NCBI GenBank assembly: GCA_021811315.1
Contig: JAJZPF010000004.1
Span: 61,711 to 125,710 of the forward strand
From: a bacterium
GTDB taxonomy: Bacteria > Elusimicrobiota > Elusimicrobia > Elusimicrobiales > UBA9959
Direction of reading: 5' to 3'
Length of the DNA: 64,000 nucleotides
Under the pieces are notes generated by a model that was not told where the DNA came from, did not search any database, and worked only from the letters and a program-made list of their open reading frames with translations. Below are positions 18,948 to 27,682 of the stretch, in pieces; positions within the stretch are counted from its first letter, which is position 1; every line of letters starts with the position of its first letter. Made by a program: the position numbers and the translations under genes.

Positions 18948-21208
18948 TTTGGTCTTTGCTCCTTTGTATCCAGCACCTCATCTTTATAGCTTTGAATTAG
19001 CACATCATTCTTAATGCCATCATAAATTGTATCTTGGGTTGTCGTATCCCAAATTTTAAATCGGTCTGTTCCTCTTTTACAGAATCTGTGTTTTTTCCCC
19101 TCGGATATTTTATCCACACATGGCCGATCCGCCTCATAATCTATAATCAAATATTTTGCAGTTTTTGAAAGGTCACCATGACTGGAGCCATCAACCTTAA
19201 GAGTCTTTGTCCAAATCAATTTCTCATCCTTGAAATACATAAAAACATGTTCCCAATATTTTTTCCCGGGAAGGTCGGCCTCCGCAATTTCTCTTCCATC
19301 GAAAGCTATAAAACTACGCCCATCATTGGAAATACTCTCAATACCACCAATACTCTTATCTATTTTAATGACTAACTTTAAATTCCCTTGTAAATCCATC
19401 TTTTTAATATTTACGCCATCACCGGCTTTCTCAAGGAATAGCAAGTAATCCCCCTGTGGTGAGGTAACAGGGTTTTCAATATTTTGCGATTCATAAAGCA
19501 ATTCGCCGCGGGAATTATAAATCGCTTGTTTTATGTAATAACTAGGAAGATTCATCTCAAGTTCAACCAAAAATATTCCATTATTTAAAAAAACCGCAGA
19601 CCGGACTTCGCCACCTGTCAATTCTTTGTCTAAAACTTTTAGGCCGTTCTCCGTATATAACTCCAATTTAGCTTTTACTTCATCAATCTGGTCACCCGAT
19701 TCAACAAAGTTGTTTTCTACTTTTAGAAAATACCCAAAATTCGGTGTGTGATATGCCTTTTTCGTGATTGTGCGCGCTGCTTCGTGACCATCAAATATTT
19801 CTGGCACCTCTTTTTTACTGATTTTTAGTCCAATATTGGCACGGATTTCCCCGATATTCACGTCATCTATCCCAAGTTTTATTATTTTCGGCGTTGAATC
19901 CTCTTTCGTGGCACTTGGCGACTTTGTTGTTGCACCTTCACCCACTGTTTCAGTTGCCTCCTCCACCTTATACCCAGGCTTATCTTTATGATTCCTGCCA
20001 TCATTGCCAGGCAGTTGGGCCGTCAGAGGTCTGTTCATCAGCAAGTAGAAACCAGAAACGGCATCAGTTATTCCCGGCATTGTCTTTATTGTTAACTGGG
20101 CAGTTAACGGTCCTTCCCGCACTTCATCCGGCATTTGCGAATATAACACCCCACCCAAAGCCTTGTAGGCCCCGGCTTTATCCCCTATGTTATAAAGCTG
20201 TTGCGCCACTTCTATCCTTGTCCCGCTATCATTTAGCCCATTACGCATGTCTTGGTTTGTCTGGCTTTTCCTTTGTTGGAATTCAGCTTCTTCCACGCCG
20301 GCAATTATATAGCCTTCATTGGCTTTAACCTCTGCGTATTCAGGCCCCAGCGCATCCAGCGCTGTTTTTATCGCGCTTATATGCGGCTCGGTTTTGCCAC
20401 TTATTTCCTGGGAATGCGCCAGCCATTCTTTTTTCCATTCGCGCAGCACGCCCATCTGATGCAGCAGCCGATTGCATTTCTCGCGGGCGGGATTGCGTTG
20501 CATTCCGGCCGTGGATACTATAATGTCGCTGTAGTCATGGCCACAGTCTTCTTCCCATATTTTGTCGCCTTTTATATTACTTTCCGCATAGGCTTTGTTC
20601 AGATTTGAATTGGTGTATTCCAGGAACCACGCCTTTTCTTCTTTGGTGGCCCCGAATTCTTTTGAGTATCCGGCGTCGTATTCATCCCGCTTTAGCATTC
20701 TGTAGGAGCTGTCCAAGGCCAGCTCTTTCCAGCTTTCCGGCTTGAACAGAATTATCGTGGCCGTGGGAAGTTCCCTGGTTGTGTTTTTAGGAAACACCGT
20801 AACCGCCTGCTTACGGTAGCCGCGCTGGAAGACCCACATAGTAACGCGGGTTATCTTGGGTTGTTTCATGGCCTTGACTGCTTTCTTAGTTTCGGCGCTG
20901 AAATGGAAATTATCCAGGGTGAACCAACCGTTTTTATCACTGAAAACTCGGGCGTAGGCCACAGGCAGGCCGCGGTCTTTCATGTCTTTTTCCATAGCCG
21001 CGTCGCGGTCTTCAGATTTAAGGTCTTTAGTGTCAGGCGCGGGCTTGGTTTTATCAGCGTCCTCTATCCAGACCATGCCAAGCACAGCGGCTTCTGGCAC
21101 CGGCCCGCCCGTGTCTATCACCCGGCCTGTCAACTTTTCCTGCGGCAGGCAGCCGGAAAGCAGGACGGCAAAAAGACATAAAGAAAACAGTTTAGAAGAG
21201 CGCTTCAT
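18944..21208 (-). CDS. Cassette lipoprotein 1
   Basis: 754 residues with a lipoprotein signal ending LLSGC (C20). Residues ~25-130 resemble a carboxypeptidase-regulatory-like beta-sandwich (KLTGRVIDTGGPVPEAAVLG), often found at the base of surface lipoproteins. Residues ~130-410 are mainly helical and nearly constant in all four cassettes, including an EEDCGHDYSDI motif and Cys residues in REKCNRLL. After NHKDKPGYKVEEATET the sequence becomes cassette-specific; that part (~420-750) is rich in short beta-strand repeats such as YLLFLEKAGDG and YLIIDYEADR and looks like a beta-propeller. It overlaps the giant gene by 4 nt, so the two are made together. I do not recognise a named family. The constant cassette pairing suggests that the variable half contacts the variable peptidase partner. 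Confidence 0.82.
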   Translation of the reverse strand: MKRSSKLFSLCLFAVLLSGCLPQEKLTGRVIDTGGPVPEAAVLGMVWIEDADKTKPAPDTKDLKSEDRDAAMEKDMKDRGLPVAYARVFSDKNGWFTLDNFHFSAETKKAVKAMKQPKITRVTMWVFQRGYRKQAVTVFPKNTTRELPTATIILFKPESWKELALDSSYRMLKRDEYDAGYSKEFGATKEEKAWFLEYTNSNLNKAYAESNIKGDKIWEEDCGHDYSDIIVSTAGMQRNPAREKCNRLLHQMGVLREWKKEWLAHSQEISGKTEPHISAIKTALDALGPEYAEVKANEGYIIAGVEEAEFQQRKSQTNQDMRNGLNDSGTRIEVAQQLYNIGDKAGAYKALGGVLYSQMPDEVREGPLTAQLTIKTMPGITDAVSGFYLLMNRPLTAQLPGNDGRNHKDKPGYKVEEATETVGEGATTKSPSATKEDSTPKIIKLGIDDVNIGEIRANIGLKISKKEVPEIFDGHEAARTITKKAYHTPNFGYFLKVENNFVESGDQIDEVKAKLELYTENGLKVLDKELTGGEVRSAVFLNNGIFLVELEMNLPSYYIKQAIYNSRGELLYESQNIENPVTSPQGDYLLFLEKAGDGVNIKKMDLQGNLKLVIKIDKSIGGIESISNDGRSFIAFDGREIAEADLPGKKYWEHVFMYFKDEKLIWTKTLKVDGSSHGDLSKTAKYLIIDYEADRPCVDKISEGKKHRFCKRGTDRFKIWDTTTQDTIYDGIKNDVLIQSYKDEVLDTKEQRPK

Positions 21209-21273
21209 AGAGACTCCCTTTATATATGCAATGTCGGACGGTGAGGTGTAACTTAGGTTAAATTCCCGGATAG

Positions 21274-21302
21274 TTTATACCTGAAAATTCCATAATATTC
21301 AA
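21274..21302 (-). promoter_or_regulatory. Cassette 1 promoter
   Basis: On the minus strand, TTGAAT (21297-21302) and TATAAA (21274-21279) have a 17-nt spacer. The ~65-nt leader keeps the GTTACAC element and the GGGAGT ribosome site found in the other cassettes. Confidence 0.75.
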
Positions 21303-21339
21303 GACCCGGTACATAGATATCAATATGATTAGTAACTCC

Positions 21340-23301
21340 TTAAATTGGCCCTTCAGTGGCCCTGCCCAGATTATCGGTGATAACCTGTACGTATTTGCCG
21401 TCGGGCATTCCGATAACTGATTCAACGGCATAGGCGCGTTTAACCAGCGAGAGGCTGCTGTTGCTTCCATCCTGGAGGGCGCCGGCGAGGTTCTCCTTAT
21501 AAATCCTCAGCTCTTTAAGTCCGGAGCCGAGGTCCGCGTACCTGAAAGTTACAGTATTGAAATTTATATTGTACGGCTCGGCCTCGGTGCCGCAGCGCTC
21601 CGGGGTATCGCCGATGCACGATCCGGCGGCTATCCCCTGCCGGTCCTTCCAGGAAATCTCGGGCGGGGCCGCGTCTATGCGCAGCGGGTGAAACCTGTCC
21701 TCCCCGCCGGCGCCGCGCATGAGCCCGTCGTCGCCCCTGACCAGCTCGTGCAGGGGGTCGATGAAGCGCTCAAGGCCGGAACTGCCGTCTCCCGCCCTTT
21801 TACCAGGGGCGAGCGCCAGGGCATCGTTCCGGCCGAGGTCCTTGCCGAATATTATAAACGGGCGCAGCTCGTCGCGCTGTGCACCTGGCTGGACCAGAAA
21901 ATTGCCGTTATAAACCGTCTTCTTCAGCGCGGGGATATCGGTTGCAATGGGATAATATCTGGGGCCTGTAGTGCCTATCTGCATCCATGAGAAGTCCACG
22001 TACTCGCTGAAAGTTATCGCGGCGGTATACTCTGTTCCGGGGAGCAGCGCTTCGTCGATTTCGGGCGCTGGAGATACAAGACGGCCATCTAAGAACGTCC
22101 ATGTCCGCCGGTATTTTACCGTGCCGGTCAAATCTTTAAACTCGACGGATTCTACATAAGGGCGGAAGTTATCCAGTATTTTCAAAGAATCGGTGCTTAC
22201 CATATGCCCGGTTATATCCATGGCGCCCATCTGTATCCCATATCTACCGTCGGGATATTCCGCCATGCCGTTAAGGGGTGCATACCTATAGTCGGGCGGG
22301 GCAAGCGCATTAGGCTCAAGCGTATCCCATTTGTATTTAAAGAAATCGAAACTTACCAAGTCTTTGGCTGGATATACGCCCTCCTCGGCAGCCTCCGCTA
22401 TTCCGGGATTTATGGTGGATTTAAGATAAATATTGCCGGCCCTGCCAGTGGTAGTATAAACCGGTTCCCGATTTCTAGCCGGCTCGTATGCCCAGCCGTT
22501 CAGCGTAGCAGAAGAAAGGTCACCCTCCATTAAGTAAGATATTTCAACCTTATCCAGGTCTTTATCCCCGGTCACGTCCACACCGGCCTGGAGGATGAGC
22601 GGCTGGTAGGTGTTGAAGATTATATCGTCAGTAAAATCCGATGCGCTCCCGTCCAGGCCGATTCGTTTGAACCTGGGAGATATGGCCGCTACGGGATTAT
22701 TATTATCCGCATGTGTTACGTATTTTAGCGGGTTCTCTGCGCCATCCCTGTAATCTAGGTGAAGGTGATTGCCCATCTCGCCACTTTTGGGCATAAAAAC
22801 CCATTCATTTTGAGCGACCCAAGTACTGACAGAAAGAAGTGTCCCTAAAGGGTCCTGGAACTGAAACGCTTTGGTGGATAGAACTTTTTTGGTTATTTTT
22901 GCTCCCCCTACGATATCACGAAAAACAATTACGTCCCGTTCTGGATTTCCAGGGCCAATAGTATTTGCCATATATACTTGAAATTTAACGGTATCGGAAG
23001 CCATGTGTATATAACGCCAATTGGCGATTTTAATCATTGCGTCAGGATATCCAATTCGTTCAATCCCGGTTACATTACCCCTCTGCACAGCATAAGCTTT
23101 TGAACCGATTCTTATGTCGTAATCAATACCTTTATGTGGATTCGACCCTATTTCATAATTCCGCGGTCCATAATCACCGGTTATCGGAGTGAATATTGTT
23201 AGACTTTGTGTTCCGGGGTCCGGCAATGTAGGCGCACCGATAACGGAAGGGCGGATCGTTATCAGGAGCAATAAAGCGATAATAATATTATTAACTCGCA
23301 T
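21340..23301 (-). CDS. M23-domain secreted protein, short form (cassette 2)
   Basis: 653 residues, homologous over its full length to the first ~650 residues of the giant protein. Signal peptide 1-22 (IIIALLLLITIRPSVIGA). The M23 residues are all present: HKGID, YIH and HLH. The following module (GVDVTGDKDLDKVEISYLMEG ... RFHPLRIDAAPPEISW) is almost identical to the other copies, in places at DNA level. The protein stops right after TDNLGRATEGPI, where the giant continues into its repeats, so it lacks the NHL/Ig region and sorting domain. It starts 18 nt after its lipoprotein gene. Without a sorting domain it is probably periplasmic or freely secreted. It could also act as a donor for recombination with the giant gene (inference). 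Confidence 0.85.
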   Translation of the reverse strand: MRVNNIIIALLLLITIRPSVIGAPTLPDPGTQSLTIFTPITGDYGPRNYEIGSNPHKGIDYDIRIGSKAYAVQRGNVTGIERIGYPDAMIKIANWRYIHMASDTVKFQVYMANTIGPGNPERDVIVFRDIVGGAKITKKVLSTKAFQFQDPLGTLLSVSTWVAQNEWVFMPKSGEMGNHLHLDYRDGAENPLKYVTHADNNNPVAAISPRFKRIGLDGSASDFTDDIIFNTYQPLILQAGVDVTGDKDLDKVEISYLMEGDLSSATLNGWAYEPARNREPVYTTTGRAGNIYLKSTINPGIAEAAEEGVYPAKDLVSFDFFKYKWDTLEPNALAPPDYRYAPLNGMAEYPDGRYGIQMGAMDITGHMVSTDSLKILDNFRPYVESVEFKDLTGTVKYRRTWTFLDGRLVSPAPEIDEALLPGTEYTAAITFSEYVDFSWMQIGTTGPRYYPIATDIPALKKTVYNGNFLVQPGAQRDELRPFIIFGKDLGRNDALALAPGKRAGDGSSGLERFIDPLHELVRGDDGLMRGAGGEDRFHPLRIDAAPPEISWKDRQGIAAGSCIGDTPERCGTEAEPYNINFNTVTFRYADLGSGLKELRIYKENLAGALQDGSNSSLSLVKRAYAVESVIGMPDGKYVQVITDNLGRATEGPI

Positions 23302-23319
23302 ATTACCTTCAAAAAAGAA

Positions 23320-25578
23320 TCAGTTTTTCATCGTCTCGTTCATATATTCCAAAATCAGTTTTTCATTTTTGAGGCCATCATATACAGTTTTCTGGGTTGT
23401 CGCATTTATCACAATAAATTTCTCCATATCATTTATGCAAGATCTTAAAGCATCCCCTTCTTCTGAGACCACATTCTTGCATTTAACAGTATCATGGCAG
23501 ACAATAATATACTTTGCAGATTTTGAAAGATATATACCGGGAAAAGATTCTTTCTCTAAAGTGATATTCCAAATCAATTTAAAATTCTTAAAGAAAAATA
23601 TTTTTTTTTGCCAATATTTCCAGCCAGAGAAGTTGGTTTTCTCAATTTCTGCGCCCCCGGCAATTACGAAACCTGTTCCATCATCTGAAATCTGGATGCC
23701 ACTTAAATTTTCCTGCAATTCCGCTAATATTCTCACATTGCCATTTAAATCTACCCTTCCTATCTTGATACCATCACCAGCTTTTTCAATAAACAACAAA
23801 TAATTCGCTTGTGGTGAGGGAAGGAAATCGGTAATATTTTGAGATTCATAAAGCAATTCGCCTTTGGCATTATAGATTTCCTGCTTCCTGCTAACCCCGG
23901 TCTCACGTGGTTCAAGATCCACCAGAAATACACCATTTTTTATAATATTCACACGTAAAATTGCCACATTATTGAAATCTTTGTTCAAAAGCATGGCACC
24001 ATCTGCCGAGTATAATTGCAGTTTTTCCTTTACTTCGTAATCCTCACAGTCTTCGCATACAGGAATGATAATATGATTTTCCACCTTAACAAAATAATCC
24101 GCATTCGGCTGTCCATAGACTTTTTTTGATATGCTACGCTCCGTCTCCCGGCCCTCAAAAATTTCACGGTGCTTCTCCGAACCAATATCCTCGCCTACAT
24201 AATACTTAGCGCGTACCTTTTCGACATCAATCTCATCGTCTCCAAGTTTTATTCTTCTCGCCGTTGCAGCCTCTTTTGTGATGTTTGGTGTCTTTACATT
24301 GGACTCTTTCCCTGCCGTTTCAGTCGTTGCCTCTACCTTATACCCCGGCTTGTCCTTATGATTCCCGCCATCTCCGTTAGGAAGCTGCGCCGTCAAGGGT
24401 TTATTCATCAGCAAATAGAAGCCGGACACAGCATCCGCTATTCCCGGAGCTGTTTTCATTATTAATTGCGCGGTTAACGATCCTTGCCGCGCTTCAGCCG
24501 GCATTTGCAAATACAACACCCCGCCTAAAGCTTTATAGGCCCCGGCTTTGTCGCCTGTATTGTAAAGTCGTCTCGCTTCTTCTGTCCCTGTGTTGTTATC
24601 ATTCAGCCCATTACGCAGGTTTTGGTTTGCCTGGTTTTTTCTTTGTTGGTTTTCCGCTTCATCCACGCCGGCAATTATATAGCCTTCATTGGCTTTAACT
24701 TCCGCGTATTCAGGTCCCAACACCTCTAACGCCGCTTTGATCGCGCTTACAGCAGGTTCTGGTTTTTCAGTTATCGCTAGCGAGTGATCTAGCCACTCCT
24801 TTTTCCATTCGCGTAATACTCCCATCTGATGCAGCAGCCGGTTGCATTTCTCTCGGGCCGGATTGCGTTGCATCCCGGCCGTGGATATTATTATGTCGTT
24901 ATAATCATGGCCGCAGTCCTCTTCCCATATTTTATCGCCCTTAATATTGCTTTCCGCGTAGGCTTTGTTCAGGTTGGAAGAAGTATATTCCAGAAACCAC
25001 TCTTTTTCCTTTTTGGTGGCTCCAAATTCCTTTGAATACCCGGCGTCGTACTCGTTCCGTCTGAGCGTTACATAAGAACTGTCCAAGGCCAGTTGTTTCC
25101 AGCTTTCCGGCCTGGATAGAATTACCGTGGCCGGGGAAAGTTCCGCCGCCTCACTTTTGGGGAATACGGTTGCCGCATGTTTTAAATACCCGCGCTGGAA
25201 AGCGTTTAGGGTTATGCGGGTTATCCTGGGTTGCTTCATTGCCCTTACGACTTTCTTCGTTTCGGCGCTGAAATGCAGTTTATCCAAGGTGAACTCGCCA
25301 TTCTTGTCGCTGAAAGCGCGGGAGTAAGCCACAGGCAAACCCCGATCCTTCATGTCTTTCTCTAAAGCCGCATCCAGGTCTTCTGACTTAAGATTTTTAA
25401 CATCAGGCTTGGGCATGGCTTTATCGGCGTCCTCCACCCACAACATGCCTAGAACAGCAGCCTCCGGCACCGGCCCCGTCACATCTATCACCCGCCCGGT
25501 TAGTTTTTCATGCGGCAGGCAGCCGTAAAGCATGACGGCAAAAAACAGCCCAGAAACCATTTTGATAAAATGCTTCAT
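23320..25578 (-). CDS. Cassette lipoprotein 2
   Basis: 752 residues; lipobox MLYGC with C20. The N-terminal ~410 residues match the other three cassette lipoproteins closely. The C-terminal ~330 residues (from ETAGKESNVKTPNITKE) have diverged, with a Cys-containing insertion (VCEDCEDYEV) and a second Cys group (TVKCKNVVSEEGDALRSC) that the others lack or vary. The strand pattern of a propeller is kept (YLLFIEKAGDGIKIG, YIIVCHDTV). First gene of its operon, with its own promoter; the M23 gene follows after 18 nt. Confidence 0.82.
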   Translation of the reverse strand: MKHFIKMVSGLFFAVMLYGCLPHEKLTGRVIDVTGPVPEAAVLGMLWVEDADKAMPKPDVKNLKSEDLDAALEKDMKDRGLPVAYSRAFSDKNGEFTLDKLHFSAETKKVVRAMKQPRITRITLNAFQRGYLKHAATVFPKSEAAELSPATVILSRPESWKQLALDSSYVTLRRNEYDAGYSKEFGATKKEKEWFLEYTSSNLNKAYAESNIKGDKIWEEDCGHDYNDIIISTAGMQRNPAREKCNRLLHQMGVLREWKKEWLDHSLAITEKPEPAVSAIKAALEVLGPEYAEVKANEGYIIAGVDEAENQQRKNQANQNLRNGLNDNNTGTEEARRLYNTGDKAGAYKALGGVLYLQMPAEARQGSLTAQLIMKTAPGIADAVSGFYLLMNKPLTAQLPNGDGGNHKDKPGYKVEATTETAGKESNVKTPNITKEAATARRIKLGDDEIDVEKVRAKYYVGEDIGSEKHREIFEGRETERSISKKVYGQPNADYFVKVENHIIIPVCEDCEDYEVKEKLQLYSADGAMLLNKDFNNVAILRVNIIKNGVFLVDLEPRETGVSRKQEIYNAKGELLYESQNITDFLPSPQANYLLFIEKAGDGIKIGRVDLNGNVRILAELQENLSGIQISDDGTGFVIAGGAEIEKTNFSGWKYWQKKIFFFKNFKLIWNITLEKESFPGIYLSKSAKYIIVCHDTVKCKNVVSEEGDALRSCINDMEKFIVINATTQKTVYDGLKNEKLILEYMNETMKN

Positions 25579-25640
25579 ATATACTCCCTATTGGTTGGAT
25601 GACTTACTTTGCAGTGTAACCCAGGATACAGCCCCGCCAT

Positions 25641-25669
25641 GTTATACCAGAGAATTCTGCTGGTTTCAA
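25641..25669 (-). promoter_or_regulatory. Cassette 2 promoter
   Basis: On the minus strand, TTGAAA (25664-25669), 17 nt, TATAAC (25641-25646). The ~55-nt leader contains CCTGGGTTACACTGC, GTAAGTCATCCAACCAAT and a GGGAGTA ribosome site, nearly identical to cassette 3. Confidence 0.82.
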
Positions 25670-25732
25670 TCCCCCGTATTCCCCGCTTATTTATTGGCCC
25701 ACTTTATAGAGTTCAATAAGATTAATAATTCC

Positions 25733-27682
25733 TTAAATTAGCCCTTTCGCGGTCCTGCCCAGATTGTCGGTGACAACCTGCACGTATTTTCCGTCGGGCA
25801 TTCCGATAACTGATTCAACGGCGTAGGCACGTTTAACCAGCGAGAGGCTGCTGTTGCTTCCATCCTGGAGGGCGCCGGCGAGGTTCTCCTTATAAATCCT
25901 CAGCTCTTTAAGGCCGGAACCCAGGTCCGTGTATCTGAACGTCACCGTGTTGAAATTTATATTGAACGGCGCGGCCTCACTGCCACAGCGCTCCGGGGCG
26001 CCGTCAACGCAGGAATTGGCGAACACCCCCTGCCGGTCCTTCCAGGAGATCTCCGGCGGGGCCGCGTCTATCCGCAGGGGGTGGAAGCGGTCCTCCCCGC
26101 CGATTCCGCGCATGAGTCCGTCATCGCCCCTGACCAATTCGTGCAGGGGGTCTATGGTGCGCTCAAAACCGGAGTTGCCGTCGCCCCCCCTTTTGCCGGG
26201 GCCGAGCGCCAGGGCATCGTTCCGGCCCAGGTCCCTGCCGAAGATCATGAACGGGCGCAGTTCGTCGCGTTGTACGCCCGGCTGCACTAAAAAATTACCG
26301 CTATAAACCGTCTTCTTCAGCGCGGGGATATTGGTTGCGGCGGGATAATATTTGGGGCCTGTAGTACCGAGCTGCATCCAGGCGAAATCCACGAACTCGC
26401 TGAAGGTAATTACGGCGGTGTATTCCGCCCCGGGGAGCAGCGCTTCGTCCGTTTCGGGCCGGGTGGAGACAAGAACGTTATTTTCGAACTCCCAGCCGCG
26501 GCTATATTTTATGTTGCCCTGTAAATCCTTCACAACTAAGGACTCCACATAGGGGCGGAAGTTGTCCATGGTTTTCAGGGAATCGGTACTCACTGTATGC
26601 CCGGTTATGTCCATGGCGCCCATCTGTATCATATACCTGCCGTCGGGGTATTGCGCCATGCTATTAAGTGGCGCGGACTGAAACCAAATGGCAGGCACTT
26701 TAAGCGCGCGCGTGTCCCATTTATATTTAAAGAAATCGAAGCTTACTAAATCTTTGGCCGGATACACGCCTTCCTCAGCGGCCTCCGCGATTCCAGGATT
26801 TATGGTAGATTTAAGATAAATAGTGCCGGCCCGGCCGGTGGTGGTATATACCGGCCGTCGGTTAATAGCCGGCTCGTATGCCCAGCCGTTCAGCGTAGTA
26901 GTAGAAAAATCGCCCTCCATCGCATAAGATATTTCAACTTTGTCCAAGTCTTTATCTCCGGTCACGTCCACCCCGACCTGAAGAATAAGCGGCCCAGAAG
27001 TACTGTAGATAACGTCGCCGATAAGATCTGAGACCACCCCGTTGCCGCCAATCTGTTTGATCTTAGGCCACAGGACTGCCACCGGAGTATTACTGTCGGA
27101 GTGAACCACATATTTAAGGGGGTTCTCCAGGCCGTTGCGGTATTCGAGATGCAGGTGGTCACTGCGCACGGAGTACATCCATTCATTTTGATTTACGGAG
27201 GTCCGAACAGAGATACTGCTTCCTGAAACTGTGTCAAAATATCTGTCATTATAGTCTAACCCATATACACCCAACACTTTAACAGCCGGCCCACCTGCGT
27301 TTTCCCGAAAGACAAGCACAGTATTGTTAGAAACTGATGATACCTGGACACGCGGCCCGAGATAACTCATATGAAAATATTCCCAATTGGTATCGATTTG
27401 TATATAGGAATCACCTCCATTTATTCTAATTCTGGTTATATTCCCACTAACCACGGAGGACGCCTTGGCGCCGGCCGCCATCCCGTAATCAATACCAACG
27501 TGCGGATTAGTATTACTAGAAGTTTGATTTGTGAAATTCCGGGGTCCGTAATCGCCGCTGATTCTTGTAAATGTTGTCGTGCTCTGCGTGCCTGGGTCTG
27601 GCAATGTAGGCGCAGCGTCGCCGCTCCGTGCCAAGCCGGTAAAAAGCGAAATTATCAGCAAGCATCTTCTCATATAGTTCAC
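25733..27682 (-). CDS. M23-domain secreted protein, short form (cassette 3)
   Basis: 649 residues from GTG at 27682, whose G is the last base of the lipoprotein TAG stop; an in-frame ATG at 27673 (MRRCLLIISLF) is an equally good start for the signal peptide. The M23 set is intact: HVGID, YFH and HLH (here HLHLEY, the most canonical of the four). The M23 region is the most divergent of the array, whereas the C-terminal module is close to cassette 2, including INRRPVYTTTGRAG in place of SGSIKSTWAPAG. It ends TDNLGRTAKGLI, the same point as cassette 2. Function as for the other short form: a secreted cell-wall or peptide hydrolase, substrate unknown. Confidence 0.85.
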   Translation of the reverse strand: MNYMRRCLLIISLFTGLARSGDAAPTLPDPGTQSTTTFTRISGDYGPRNFTNQTSSNTNPHVGIDYGMAAGAKASSVVSGNITRIRINGGDSYIQIDTNWEYFHMSYLGPRVQVSSVSNNTVLVFRENAGGPAVKVLGVYGLDYNDRYFDTVSGSSISVRTSVNQNEWMYSVRSDHLHLEYRNGLENPLKYVVHSDSNTPVAVLWPKIKQIGGNGVVSDLIGDVIYSTSGPLILQVGVDVTGDKDLDKVEISYAMEGDFSTTTLNGWAYEPAINRRPVYTTTGRAGTIYLKSTINPGIAEAAEEGVYPAKDLVSFDFFKYKWDTRALKVPAIWFQSAPLNSMAQYPDGRYMIQMGAMDITGHTVSTDSLKTMDNFRPYVESLVVKDLQGNIKYSRGWEFENNVLVSTRPETDEALLPGAEYTAVITFSEFVDFAWMQLGTTGPKYYPAATNIPALKKTVYSGNFLVQPGVQRDELRPFMIFGRDLGRNDALALGPGKRGGDGNSGFERTIDPLHELVRGDDGLMRGIGGEDRFHPLRIDAAPPEISWKDRQGVFANSCVDGAPERCGSEAAPFNINFNTVTFRYTDLGSGLKELRIYKENLAGALQDGSNSSLSLVKRAYAVESVIGMPDGKYVQVVTDNLGRTAKGLI

